From contig NC_134026.1 in NCBI RefSeq assembly GCF_964204645.1, forward strand, positions 1,798,001-1,862,000: a stretch of DNA of 64,000 nt, given 5' to 3'. This DNA is from Tubulanus polymorphus. Its lineage: Eukaryota > Nemertea > Palaeonemertea > Tubulaniformes > Tubulanidae. Position 1 is the stretch's first letter; each line of letters starts with the position of its first letter. Positions 22,501-35,442 of this stretch are shown piece after piece. The position numbers were made by a program, and so were the translations under genes. The notes under the pieces were generated by a model, which saw nothing but the letters and a program-made list of their open reading frames with translations, made no database searches and had not been told where the DNA came from.

Positions 22501-25500
22501 GATACTGGGAATACACTTCGTTAAGGCCCCTCAATTTTCGTTCGATACTGTCTAGCCCTGAACCCGGTTCCGCTGCTGATAATGAACTGGTAGAAATGAG
22601 AAAAGTGAAGTCCGATATTAATAAGACACGGACGAAGTTGTTTACACGAGCAGAATTGTAGACACATCAATAACACTAAAGACGAAGCGTGAACAAAATG
22701 ATCACGCGACTGGCGCAAGAAATGACCATCTCCAAACTGACAAAATCAAGAGACTACAAACAACAATAGCAGTTGTGAAATTAAACACGTGAAGGAGATT
22801 GTCAATAGTTGACTGCGCAGTCCATCGAACTAACTGGTCATTCCAGTGGCTACCCTACAACTCATCCCGCGCTGCGCTCTACAAAAATACTCCCATCCAT
22901 AAAAACTATTTTTCTTTTTTTTTCATGTACACATATGAATGATAAATGTGTTAGCGATGACGTTACCTCCGAGGTGTTTTATCTTTAAAAACAATCCGAT
23001 TGGCGACAGGTTTCCACGTCGAGCTTAATTGGTTTTATCTACGACGAGGAAACTTTGCGACCGCCGAAGTTCACACTGAATAAATTATACGTTCGTTTGT
23101 AGTTGTTTTTGTTATCGTGAAACGCGTGTTTTATACTTTGTTTCCTCATGATCCATCATTGTAGATATCGGTTTAAACGCTTCGGGGCTTCGTATCTGTA
23201 ACATCGGACTATTGTTCGACGACCGCGTTTCCAGTCCGGTCCTCATAATAGAGATACCCAAACGACACGATTACGGGCGCGATTACCGACTCGTACGTAA
23301 GCTACGAACGCAACCGCCCAATTTTTCGACGATTTCGTTTAATAAAGAAAAATTTGAACGCTGATCTTTGTGAATAGTCCCAACAGAAAACTCATCAATT
23401 AGATGAATATCAGCTATTAGAAACATTCAGTGCGCCGCAGGGAAGAACATCTTCACCGCAAAATATAATCAGTAACACATCCTGCAACCAATATTCTATT
23501 TCCATTTATCATTGAGACTGTCACCTAAACTTTTCAAGAGTCGATTTCAAGCCAGAAATTCATTAAGAGATAACAACCGAAGCAGGTTATCTCCGCATGG
23601 AATAATTATCACCTACAAATATGGTAAAAGGTCATAAGTTTTGCATAATTTACTATTTCATATTGAATATATCGCGAACATGGGCAACGTTCAAACATTT
23701 TCATCACAAAACCGATTCAAACGTCGTAAAGTTTATTAAAAAATCGTTTCAAAATGGCTGCAATCTTCACTTTTACTCCAAAATGAATTCAAATAATTTG
23801 CTCGTAACTTGTAATCAATTCGTCTGAAATTCAGAACGTTTCTGTAGTTTTATACGTATTTCACCAAACAAAGTGATCGATCATCCTCAAAAAGTTTCTC
23901 GTGTTAAACTGTTTATACTCGTTGGAAAATTTAAACTGGAACAAAATTCAACCCACTCTTCAATAAAACTATCATTATGAGAACTATTGAGATTTGGAAT
24001 ATTGGACATATTTATCTGAGGCCCTGTCAATGTGACAGCTTGCTTTATTTCAGTTTAAATGAAAACCTTTGTCAACGTTGTATATATACATGTCAAAGGA
24101 AAAACATTTTCTGATGAAATGAAGGGTGGATGTTACCCGTATATACATCTGCGACCATCTAATCTTCTTAAATTTCTGGCATTCATCAATTCAAGTATAT
24201 TCAAAACGCATATATTTGCGAGTATAGATGACGGTATTTTATAGTCATCAGAGGAGACTACAGAAAAAAAACCTATCATTAATTTTGATGAAGAAACACC
24301 TGCTTTACTCGAGACACTAAGAAGCATTTTATTTAAAACATATCTATTCAATACAAATGGCGACACTTGTTAAACGTGAATGCAATAACTCCTCGCAATC
24401 AGATCTACGCATGCTGCTGGTTCTCGATAATCCGTCCCATCAGACAAAAAGGGACGACTTTATTTCTAGTTTAAATACATCGATTCTTCAATCATCATTA
24501 AAATCCAATACGTACAATACGCATTTAGTACGTCGATTAGTACGTCGATAAGTCCGAGAGCAAAGAGTATTAAAACACATAATCCTCGAATCAGTAAAGA
24601 ATAACTGCTAAATTATTGTGCCCTTTACAACTACCCGCAATAATACATATACATTTATATCATCTAATTTCTTTCTACCGGTCTAGAATTTGAAACGAAA
24701 TATCAAAACATGAGAAACCATAATTTTACTTTATCAAAAAAATTGTAATTTTACTTAATCAAAAAATGTGATATTAAAACACAGCGAAACGTTTTCAAAC
24801 ATCCAAATTGTTTGAGGTCAGAGATTTGTTAGTGAAGGATTTTGAATGATATAACTCGTCAATAGAAGAATGTCTATCCAGGTGGTGTAACAACATTTAT
24901 CAAGCGAACAATTCAACACGATTATTTATGAACTAGGAAAATGTTTTTCACGCCGCACGAGAAAAGCTTTTTATAAACTTTGCAAAATCAGTGGAAAAAG
25001 ACATTTTCAGGTCATCGAAGCGAACGGACTGAGGACAATCGGTGAATCGGGCGGAGGACAATCGGTGAATCGGGCGGACGACAATCGGTGAATCGACGTT
25101 CATTCCAAAACGTTGAGTTCCGTTTAATAACTAATTTAGCGTCGGATACGGCAGGAAACAGACGCAAGTTGAGAAAAATAAAAACTCGTTTTTACGGCGA
25201 AATGTCCGGCGCGTATTCAACGTTGACAGTCGACACCGACAACAAAACAAAGTCATTCATCATACGCGACTATATCCGAGCGGAACCGCCCTCCGTCCGC
25301 GACTATCAACTTAAACACATCGACATCGATGACATCAAAGACCTAAAGTCAGGCCGGTTAATAGACTTCATCGTCACCTGGGATACATTTTCCCAATAAA
25401 ACGCATCAAAGTGTTAAACGTGACCCAAAGTTTGAAATTAGCCAAATATAATCGTATGATGGTTAATTCAGATTATACACCTCACTAACCGCATCTAAAA

Positions 25501-28500
25501 CATCGCTTTATTCAACACGTTCAGCGCCTCTGGCTATTTTTTGGCATCGTAAGAAGATGTATGAAGCTAATACGTGCACTTTAGTGCGTCGAGTGAAACC
25601 TCCAGAAACATCAAACTTAAGATCTTTCTTGGCCCGTGAAAATTTGTCGGAATTTTTTGTAATATTCACAACAGGGACGATCATAATGTGAATGGCTTAA
25701 ATCCAAATGATGACTTAAGCCAGGTGTCGGTCGGCACCAGCGACTTCTATTGACGCAATTCTTTGCGACTACCCCTAACGACTCGTCGACCTACACACCC
25801 GCGTCACTAACAGTCACCAGTGCTATGAATAGCACATAAATCACACTTAGTACTTATACAAATTGGGATTCAAAAATGGACAATCATTTTAGTTATGCGA
25901 CGACTTAAGCATGTTTGACCATATACAGTTAATGTCAGCCGGTCGGGAGTGATATTCGATCATTGGATGAGTCTACTGAAGCCACGCAGCCCACGCACGC
26001 ACGTCTGAGATAAACTACACTACGTATAACAATATCTATTGTATGCGGCGGTTTCTACAAAATACACAACACAAAACAAACTGCGAAAATTGAATTAGAA
26101 ACGTCTAAAACAGTAATTGAGTCGCTACATATCTGGAGAGAACGGGCTATAACTAAGTAGTCGTCAGTGAGGTGAAAGTAATCATCGCCGATCCACTTTC
26201 GATTAGTTTCAATCTGTTCAACGAAACACTTCGCTTTTAATCAGCCGAATTTCATCGGTCATTTGTCATATTTGCTTCATTAAAGAAATTTTCATCGAGA
26301 CTCTCGATATCTATTCACTTCTATTGTTGCGAGTGAAAACCGCTCGACGCGGGACCCGGCGCGTATTTCACAATTAACAGCCTCTCCGCGCAAAAATATG
26401 CCATTAACTGACGAAAATGGCTTTGAAGAATTTAATCTGAAAAGAACGGTAAAGTAAGACGAGTTTGTCGGGGAAGGTTTGCTGGAATTTTTCAATATCG
26501 CCGACGAACGTAGTTTATTTGTTGTCAGCCAGTATTTTATGACCGCGCTATTTATTATCGTATCATCATCGTCGTTAGACCCTGAAACTCGAGTTACCCG
26601 AGTTACCACTCGGTGCAAAACATTATTAAACAGCAACGACGATCGTTGACATAGCTCGGTGTCAAAGACTGTCGGATCGGTCGCGATTAAGTCGTGACAG
26701 CGGATGCCAAGATCATCGCAGACTTAATCATCAAAAACTCATCACGTGAAACGCACCTTGGCAACGCAGTTATAAAACTCTAGTTAATTTGTTTGGTTGT
26801 ATTGTTGTTGGGTGGAGAAGGTGCGATGATGCGTCGTATATCCTATCGATGAATTTGATCGCAGCTATTTTCCGATCTTTGATCTAATCGAGTGTCGGTT
26901 ATTGGAACGTCTTTCGTCGGGGCGTCTCTGTCAAAAATATCGCCCGTTCTGACTGACGGATTTTAATAAATCTATCTTCAGCAGTTGCGACCGTGCGCTA
27001 GAGAGAAAGTTTCCCATGTTATTCACTCCCGAACGAAGAACTGACGAAGAAAATAATGTCACGACTGCAACTTTTATTTGACTTTATTTCCCCGACTATT
27101 CTCTGACATCCAAGTTGTTTTCTCTTGATTTTATCGACTAAGAATCCAATAAATTAACACAGTCAAATACGTAAGACATAGACAGAAACTGTTTGATTTT
27201 ACGTGTGATCTAACAATCTCGAAAAATTTCCAAGATTTTTCCCTGACTTTTCAGCTTTTTAACAAAATTCCCCGACAATTCCGCGACTTGTCTGAAAGAA
27301 AAGAAATTTCCCTGACTTTTCTTTGATTTCCAGGTAAGACGCCGACCTGAATGTAAATCGACCGTCGAAACATCGAAGATACCTAGAAAATAGCCTCATT
27401 CTCGCGACATAATCCCGAATCGTTACGCGAAATGATGACTATTTAGTGGCGTCAGTTTCGCGGCGAAACGATTCGAACTTAAGAAATAGAGTAGACGATC
27501 AACATTAATCAAAAACACGACGCAAAACAACTCGACCAATCACCGACGACGATTACAATAAATGAACAGTGATTAGGCAATCTACTGACGAGAAACAGTG
27601 GGATTAATTTGCGAAATGAAAACCTCGGCGAAATTGTCTCCGCAACGCGTGATTAATGAGAGCAATATACATCGAGATTGTCAGTCACCGCGTATTAACC
27701 AATAAACTATTTACACTAGCCAGATCTAAACTGTCATCAACTTTGTAAAATTCCACTGAATCTTACGTTAATTTACAGACGATCTTACGGCGATATTTCA
27801 GGCTTTGATGTTTCAGCCTGGTTTCACTCGGGGGACCTCTCGCTGTCAATAACTTCATTCTCTCTGATGTCCGCGTGGATTAAAGTATACACTTCGGTTC
27901 GGTTTACGACCGAATACCGAATATCATTCAAAAACCGTCTTAAATCATCGAACTCACTGAGAGCACGAAGTCAGCGTTAAAGATCTGACGAGGGTCTTTT
28001 AGAGTTTTAGAAGAAACATCATTTAAAATGAATTAGCGCCTTATCTATTTACATAACCCGAGACGTTTTATTGACTCGAACTGCCATAAATTCTATCGGA
28101 TTTGACTGACCACTCAAACCCAGGTGTTCATTATTTCTATAGGAGAAATGGCACGTTTTTGTCAGTGAATCGGAATCTACGTGATTTGAGCGCTAAGTTT
28201 GAGTTTCAGTTGGTTGGTTACGAGACTCGTCTATCATTTTATTGCATTTAAACCCTGTACGGATTAAAGCTGGTAATTTACACGCAGGCTACAAATCCCC
28301 TAACATTTTCTGAAGATCACAAAACTATGAGAGATTTTTAACTTATATCGACCTCCTGCCAGCAAATACAGTTTGCCCCACCCAGCTTTGAAATTATCAT
28401 GAAATGGTTTTTCCATGTAGAGTCAACCACTGATTTAGATCAACCCCTGATAAAGAGCATCTATTTCTGAGAATTGACCAGTATTTCATCTTGGAACTAG

Positions 28501-30332
28501 TCAAAATTAAACCCCGAGTTACTGCTTTAATCTCTATAGCGCCAAAATTCAAAATCACCAATGACATCGGGGCTTGACTGATCATACTGGACCCGGTTTG
28601 ACTCGATTCACCTTGTACTGGTTTCTAGACACGTCGTTCAAACCAATAGTTAACACAAATTCCGTATTCAGAAATCACCTGTTGTTAAAAACCGTAGCTA
28701 ACAATAGTTTTCTATGCTCGGGAAAAAGCTTCAAAAGTCAGATGGAGATTACCAAGTCCGACCAAGAATAAAAGCACTTTTTTCTCAATGACATAATCAA
28801 GTTACGGCGTTGCCTACAGATGAGGTGCTTAAGCTTATTGGTTGTTCGGGAAAGGTCTATTTTGCCGATGTTGGGCGAGTGAAATGGACACTACTAGATG
28901 AAATGACCAGCATATAAATCGTACGAGAGAGTTGTCAGTAAATGTACAAGACGTCGACTAACAGACAAGAGTACATGTAATTTAGTGTAATGGGTTGATG
29001 TTCAGCAGTAGTGATTGCTCATTAGTGAGGTACATGAAAATCGGATGATTCATGAATATTGAACATGGTTTCATATTCTTCTTAAAAGGTTTCTTAACTC
29101 AACATTCTCAAACTGAAAGACGCACCAAAAGAATAGACGGGAAACTGTCCGATAAGTAGAAACAAAATCGCCTTTCGTTAAGTAGTACATTGTACCGACA
29201 CAATACAATAAGATCAGTAGCAATTATTCAAGTTGACAATTTTAGTTTCAATTTTCAGAAACAAGTTGAATTTCGTATACCTCATCATTTTTAGTGAAAC
29301 TTTTTAAGGAAGTTTATTCCAAGAGTTTAATATCAGGGTCGTTTATAAATTTAGTATGCAAAATATTGCTAATGCAATTTTTGCAAAATTAAACGTCATA
29401 CTATAGTAAGAAGCGACCAACCTTACCCACAAAAAGCATACATTTTAGGGATAGCTAGCCACTAACAGGGAGGGAGGATCCTGCACTTACTTCAATCAGG
29501 ATAAAATTGGGCAGAAAAAAGCTCAAAAGGGCAATTTTTGCGCAACCAGTTGAAAATCCTGGAAAAACTTCCAAATACGTGCCGAATGGCCTTTTTATCC
29601 ATTTGCCCTATGGCAAGACCCTCAAATCTTGCTCCTGCCTAATAATTGAAATATTTACTTACTTCTGAGATGACGTCCCTCATCGCTAGGCGTATGTCGA
29701 CCCTGTGAGTCGCCACTTTCAGATAAACCTTCAGAACTGATGTCGTAACTCAGTGAATTCGGAGTCGTGTTATTTCTATCCTCTTTATTTAATGAATGAA
29801 TGACGAGATTTTCCGGAGTGTCTTTATCACTGCAGCTGCTGTCGTTATAAAGTCGATTTAAATCAGATTCGCGAAGTTTCGAGCGTTTCGCCGGTAGAAA
29901 CGCCGAATGGTACGGTTCGCGATCGTCGGTACCTGCGGACGACTGCAGCGGCCGGAACGCACCAGTCGCAGACGGGTTCAGGTGCGCCACCGGATGCTGA
30001 ACGAACGGCATGTGCATCGGAGCGTAGAGAGGAGGGAAACCTTCCTGACGGAACATCGGGTACGCGGCCGATGTAAACGGAACGTCCTTGTCCGGGGCCC
30101 CGGAGAAATTGTGCGCCGGTAAACGCTGCTGGTCGTCTCGATTCGTCGCATCAGATGCGGCAGTCGACGCTAGGACCATCAGCGCCGGGGACGTCAGCGG
30201 GTTCGGAAGAAACGTCGAATTCTCCATATCTCCATCAGTGCCAGCCGCTCCCAGAGACTGTGGATGAAAAAATGGACGTCCCCAAAAATTAAAACGAAAC
30301 ATGTTTGTGATATGTGTATAATCACCAGCCAT
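16558..30332 (-). CDS. RNF220: E3 ubiquitin-protein ligase RNF220
   Basis: Nuclear/cytoplasmic RING ligase (known in vertebrates: partners ZC4H2, modulates Gli/Hedgehog and beta-catenin signalling). Thirteen exons, 5' to 3' on the minus strand: 30332-29663, 22281-22152, 19542-19485, 19369-19298, 19080-19038, 18951-18833, 18476-18359, 18151-18058, 17340-17189, 17104-17074, 16991-16868, 16785-16711, 16629-16558; 585 residues (human 566). Hallmarks are MENSTFLPNPLTSPALMVLA at residues 36-55, the zinc-knuckle-like FPCCPVC, TCPVCNK with DHVDMC, EEYTWCGQTRIRA, DVDGDDGDVYG, YGEADVIPC, and a C-terminal RING reading KCLICM, HCWHVHCEECW, LCPQC and ending RKIYL. The ATG at 30332 is the first in frame, but family similarity starts at the Met at 30227. 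An acceptor-like TTTAG lies one base before the first ATG. Tail-to-tail with EFCAB14. Confidence 0.93.
20985..21185. repeat. Degenerate ATTCCCTGATTTTT-rich repeat
   Basis: The phrase ATTCCCTGATTTT recurs about five times in 200 bp of RNF220 intron 2. A related stretch (TTCCCTGACTTTT, several copies) lies at about 27215-27340 in intron 1. Looks like one old interspersed repeat family. Confidence 0.5.
25031..25099. repeat. 23-bp tandem repeat, three copies
   Basis: Unit GAGGACAATCGGTGAATCGG followed by GCG, at 25031-25053, 25054-25076 and a slightly diverged third copy at 25077-25099. Lies in RNF220 intron 1, immediately before an unassigned plus-strand open frame. Confidence 0.75.
25202..25399 (+). 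other. Unrecognised open reading frame in RNF220 intron
   Basis: A plus-strand frame is open from about 25046 through the tandem repeat to a TAA at 25397-25399. Its first ATG is near 25202. It is not obviously low-complexity and ends in an acidic, hydrophobic-patterned segment (IDIDDIKDLKSGRL). An acceptor-like TTTTCAG lies near 25010. I recognise no family. It could be a chance frame, a transposon relic or an exon of a nested gene; chance is the default. Confidence 0.15.
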
Positions 30333-32324
30333 ACTAAATATACGCAATAGTGCGAAAAGTGTCTGCTAGAATAAATCAGTAGCCAAAATAACAGCGCGAC
30401 GCGAGACGACACTGAGTTGACAACAGTAGGCAGTAATGTACATGTGTGAAGTACCGACTACTCAGGCATTCTACAACAAGATCTATTCACAGCTCCCATT
30501 TTCGCCAGTTGCAATGATTATTTCAACTCCAACCGACAAATAGCAGGCATGAAGGTGGGGTACCCCTAGTTGGCTGGTATAATCAATATGCATTAGTGGG
30601 CGTGAACAATTGGACGCCCCAATGAGGATCAACCCAGTAATGACGCGCTACGTCGCCGGGGAATCACCCCGGGAGAGAGCGCAACTCTACATATAAACAA
30701 TGATGTGCTTTAGGACGAGTGACAAGCGCCGCTTTGACGGCAAATAACAGACAAACGACACGAACAAACGTGGAACTACCGGGCCATTTAATTAGATGTA
30801 ACTTTCACGATTTCTAATTATAATCGGTTGAGATAAATACGACACGGATGACGCCACAAATTCACGATACAAATTACCCACCATGAACATTAACTGTGTA
30901 CTGTTCTTTACTGTCAGCCTCTTTCTCGTATTGGGATTCCCCATCATCTAGATGGCAGCACCGTCTAAACTCTCTGCCGTCTCGCGTTCTTGAGAAAATA
31001 AAATAATTCGTTTTTGTTAGCTTGAAGTATATATATTAGATACGACAATTCTTATAAAGCAACCAAAAAGTGCATGGTTTTGTAATTCTTCCCTTTGCTC
31101 CTTATATGAAGTAAAAATAATCTATCCACTCGTTTATGTTAGTCTCCTAGTCATTTACCAGGAGGCTCAGTTGTTTTGATCCCATATTTCCAGAACAAAA
31201 AAAAACAAAAAATAAACAAACTACAATAATTTAGAGTGAATTAATCAATTTATTCAATTTCGGTATTGCATCACAGAGAGTGAAGTCCCTATATATTTTA
31301 CAAATAGACATCTGAGATACACTAGTAGTATTCTGCATAGCACCATTGGAGAAATTCCTTTGAAAAAAATACACAACGAATTATACACAATAAAATAAAC
31401 AAAAGAAACAAAACATTTAAGAGAATGCATACGCAACAAGGAATTCAACACATAAAATTCAAAAGGTAAATTTCCCTCGGTGAGAAAACTTAGTATATTC
31501 TATATTCTGTACTGCTTTAATGTATCGCAATATGAGATCCATACCACTACATACAGGACTATATCATACAAAGCATAACATATATTCACACATACTTCCC
31601 ATTTCGGTATTATTGTTACTTTTTCATATACATACGATGAATATGCATTAAATCCTAAAACTATTCAGTCCATGTGTCATAAGACTTGCATCAATTCAAA
31701 ATTCAACCATGTTTTGATTACTGTATTGTTAAATGAGTATAAAAATATTATTTACATTAGTTTATAATTTTAGAATGAACTATGACTGTTCCGAGCCGTT
31801 TCACAAAAACGGTTAACGCCTAAATCGATTTTAGACAAACTGAATTAATGATGAAATTTAATCGATTTAATCGGGTCAAAGTTTTTTTGTGAAACTGGGC
31901 CCTGTAGTTTAGTCTTTCTAGGTACAGCTCGGGTTGATGAATTTAATGTTGAAATAGCTATCATTTTAAGTAGACACTGTTGCAATTACTTCTGTAAAAC
32001 TTTTTACAAGCCAACAATGCTTATGGTCCGGCAAAGCTGCAGTTGTTGAATTCAGTAAATCAAATTTCACATTTAGACAACAGCTTACTATATATGTACA
32101 CAATTTGAAAGAAAACATGTAGAAAGTGTCCAAGACTAATCTCTTTATATACATATACAATGTACCTACACGTAGTAGCGCTATACATAAAATGTTCAGC
32201 ATCTTAATCTGCACAAATGCTTCTCATATTTTCCCCATTAATGAACGTCTCTAAGTTAAATAATGAATATTGCATAATATTGAATTAAGCCTGCTGCCAT
32301 TTGCACCGACACCGTATTCATTCA
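30333..32324. other. Region between RNF220 start and SARAF end
   Basis: RNF220 5' flank and SARAF 3' flank; contains the fold-back relic at 31786-31904. The more GC-rich part at about 30.5-30.75 kb is the likeliest RNF220 promoter zone, but no diagnostic motif was found. No supported gene. Confidence 0.35.
31786..31904. mobile_element. GGGCCCAGTTTCAC-type fold-back relic
   Basis: Ends ACTGGGCCCTG (right) and CTGTTCCGAGCCGTTTCAC (left) are imperfect inverted repeats around TTTCACAAAAA; the interior is AT-rich and partly self-complementary (AATCGATTTA). Confidence 0.5.
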
Positions 32325-32330
32325 TTTATT
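32325..32330 (-). terminator. Poly(A) signal of SARAF
   Basis: AATAAA on the minus strand about 60 nt after the stop in the 26-nt terminal exon, a typical spacing that supports that exon as the true end of the gene. Confidence 0.5.
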
Positions 32331-32390
32331 ATTTCTATGTAAGATCACAGTCTGAGGACGAATAATATCTGTCTATGAATTGTGTTAAGC

Positions 32391-34672
32391 TTATCTTCGT
32401 TGTGTGCCGCCAAAACCTGAAACAACAGAATACAATAAGATCATCGTATTGCTTAGACTTTATTACTGTAAAAAAAAAATATCTTATAAAATGTAAGATC
32501 AGACTCGATCGATGATTACGAACCAGAAGCAGTACGAGATGACTCTGAACTATTGCCGCCAAATGCAGAATCAGAGAATGAATCTGATGACCAACTACTA
32601 CCGCTAGTCCAACCTCGCCGACGCGTTGTTCCGTGAGTGGTCGTTGTTCCGCTGTTTCCGAAGAAATAACCGGCTAATCCTCCCAACGCTGCACCGGTCC
32701 AAAAACCTCCAAACCCTGTATCATTATCGTTGCGCGTTGTTGTGCCATAGTTTGTACGACATCCGCCTGGAAATATCAAACAATCACTGTTTACATCAAC
32801 AACACCATCAAAATGACACGTAAATAGCAATAAGAAATACTATTTGACACATATCAAAATATCATATAAAAATATAGATATGTCTTGATTTAAGTAATGT
32901 GATGACTTAAAGCGAGTTTGACTAAAGTTTGTTCAAATTCACAAAAATGAAAACTTTTCATTACACATGAATGTGACATACCTGGATATGAACTTCCCCT
33001 TGGCATATATTCAGGACGGAATCCCGGTGGTGGAGGTGGAGCTGATGGACCGAATCCACTATCGTAAGAGGAATAAGTATCATCGGAATCCATTGAACTT
33101 CCGTCGTATCTATAATCGTGCTGGTTTCCGATGCAAGTTTTGTAAATTGCGTAAATAATCAAACCGACAATAACGAGCATGATCAAATCTCCGATGACTG
33201 ATGTTCCCTTAGTGAGTTGTTTGTAATATCTGTAATATTAAAAGTTCAAACATCACAAAAAAATCAATATAATTACAGACCTGCAGAATTATATATGAGC
33301 AGCACATTTATAGATTATTATTAGAGAACTATTAGAGACCTGTAGAATTACATAGGAACAGAGAATTATAGATTATTATTATCATAGAGAACTCACCCTC
33401 CATACGAAGATCCATATTCTTTATTTCCATAATAGCTACTGCCTCCGTGAGCCCTCTTCTTATATCCAGCTTCAGTGAGATCGATGGTGTATTCCAACTG
33501 TATAACGAATAAAATAATCATCAATATAATCATCGCGATTTAAGAAGTACGAGTCGATTAACGATTAAATACCGACCCCGCATGATCCTCTCAGAATATA
33601 CGGATCATCTCTGTATTCATAGCCTTCACATGATACTTCAACTCGACCAAAACGATATGAATTATCCATATCCGTCTTACATTCCCACTAGATTAGGTAT
33701 AAAATACAATACATCAGAAAATAAATCAAATACATCAGTTTTACTCATATCAAATAATTCACAAACAACAATTATTATCATATCCACTGTTAATCATTAA
33801 GCCTTTATTTACTGTGCTATTTACTGTGCTATACTGGTGACCCAGCTGCATCAACCCCACTGTGCCATGTATTCATATAATTGTTGATTCGTTAAAATTG
33901 TTCTATTGAAAGATGACAGCATCTGTCAAACATCAGCAGTGAAAGGGTAAAATGTATGTGTGATTTTTTTCACATGTCTATTATCAGATTAGTATTCGAC
34001 TTCCTAGTTACACTTGCCAACTCATCACCAAATAGGGGCCTAGATTTCTATCCTTTCATTTCATGTATTTGGATAAAAAGGATAAAAATAGACCATTTTC
34101 AACGATTCAATATTTCACTTACCTGAACATCATAGCCATCTGAACCGCGATTGTAACACTGAACGACATTAGGAGTAAAACTATTACAACCAGCAGTACC
34201 ACCAATACATTTAACCTGCAAATAAAAATGAAATATGAAAATCAGCTGCTATTGAATTTCCTAGGGGCCAGCTGCGCAGTCATAGCTTAAAAATAAAGCA
34301 AATTAAGACCAGTCTTAAAGATAAGACCATTTTTAAAATCAAGTCACGACTGCGCAACTAGTCGTTGAAATTAAGAATGTCAATAGAGGAGTACGTACCT
34401 GAGGTATAGGGCTACTTCTTCGCGCATTGGTCATCTTTCCATTGTATAATGTTAGTACTTGAATATCCGACAGTCGCATTTTTCTATCAGCTAAAAATTG
34501 AGAAGAATATTATTTATCAAACAAAGTTTGTTAAACAGTTTCTACATCCACAATCAGCAGTCAATCGAAATTACTTACCAGATACAAGTATATTCATCTC
34601 CGCAGCGATGGTAAGGAGAACTAATGGTAAATAATCCATGATTTTTAATGCTAATTTACTTTTGGAGATCAT
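32391..34672 (-). CDS. SARAF: Store-operated calcium entry regulator SARAF (TMEM66)
   Basis: ER single-pass membrane protein that damps store-operated Ca entry by acting on STIM (known for human SARAF). Eight exons: 34672-34579, 34490-34399, 34215-34123, 33687-33577, 33497-33397, 33229-32982, 32766-32524, 32416-32391; 335 residues (human 339). Order: signal peptide; LSDIQVLTLYNGKMT; cysteine-rich lumenal region with KCIGGTAGCNSFTPNVVQC, YDVQWECKTD, SCEGYEYRDDPYILRGSCG and LEYTIDLTEAGY; membrane helix about residues 175-193; cytosolic PPPPPGFRPEY; GFWTGAALGGLAGYFFG; and terminal RTASGFGGTQRR (human ends RTASGYGGTRRR). The last exon is only 26 nt; without it the frame ends at TAA 32516-32518 as RTASGS. 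An AATAAA (minus strand, 32325-32330) lies just beyond. Start: ATG 34672, or in-frame ATG 34639, which gives a more typical signal peptide. Confidence 0.93.
34263..34364. mobile_element. Fold-back relic in SARAF intron
   Basis: GGGCCAGCTGCGCAGTC at the left and GACTGCGCAACTAG at the right form an imperfect hairpin of about 100 bp, with TTAAAA-type self-complementary interior. Non-coding. Confidence 0.5.
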
Positions 34673-35442
34673 ATTGCTTACGTACACATTCACAGCTGGA
34701 AATGAAAGAAAATGTGACAATCAGCGGTGAGTGGTGTAAAAACAAGTTTAATTCAAGGCCTTTAACCGGCCTTTTAATTCATCCACAATGATTCTTATTA
34801 TGGAATAGAATCTTAGAATAACCCCGGCTAAAGCATACAAAATATGAAACCTACTTGATGACGATTTCTAGCCTTTCGAGATGTCTGTCTGTGTCGAATG
34901 ATGAAATCTATTTGCTGTTTTTGCGTGGAAATTTCAAGAATATTAAACACTGAATCGACTTATCATTTTTTCGCCGAACAACAAATGATTTCCGCAATGT
35001 TACGCGCTATCTGCCTGGAAATAGTTTTGGGGAAGCCCTTATATTTTGTGTTATTTAAGCGTCTATAATTACCTTTTCTCCCATCTAACTAAATTAATAA
35101 CAATTTAGAATAAACATCTTGATCGAATATTAGTTGACATGTTTATAATGAGTAAATAATTGCGGGGCTAATCGCGGATGAATTTAGAATATTTGATGCC
35201 TCGTCAGCTTTACGGTGCATTATGGGATAAATTCAACCAAATTCCAACTTTATTGAAACAGAAATACATAGTTTTTACATAAAACACCAAATAATTGTTT
35301 CTTTTTGTTTTCATAACTCAAGATTTCGAGAAGAATTTTAAGAATAGATATTTTCAATGTGACAATTTTGATAGATCGATGACCTTGGCCTATAATATTT
35401 GAAGGCCAACTAAATGACTGTCGGGTCTTTTTAGGCTTCAAA
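34673..35442. promoter_or_regulatory. Divergent spacer between SARAF and NDUFA11
   Basis: Only 770 bp separate the two divergent start codons, so the promoters must share or abut here. An acceptor-like TCTTTTTAG just before the NDUFA11 ATG suggests a 5' UTR intron on that side. I see no perfect TATA box; GTGCATTATGGGATAA near 35215 is the only word that stands out. Confidence 0.4.

Larger units (their letters stand above)
22282..29662 (-). other. First intron of RNF220 (7.4 kb)
   Basis: Long non-coding stretch between the first two RNF220 coding exons. It has many stops in all frames. It contains a 23-bp tandem repeat and an unassigned open frame near 25.0-25.4 kb, and a pyrimidine-rich repeat with TTCCCTGACTTTT near 27.2-27.3 kb. 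I recognise no RNA gene or conserved domain. Long first introns of developmental regulators often hold enhancers, but nothing here proves one. Confidence 0.5.

Noticed and set aside
26292-26636. 114-codon minus-strand frame in RNF220 intron 1
   Set aside because: No recognisable domain, no suitable splice phase with RNF220 exons and ordinary intronic composition.
29907-30122. Arg-rich plus-strand frame opposite RNF220 exon 1
   Set aside because: Antisense shadow of a strongly supported coding exon.
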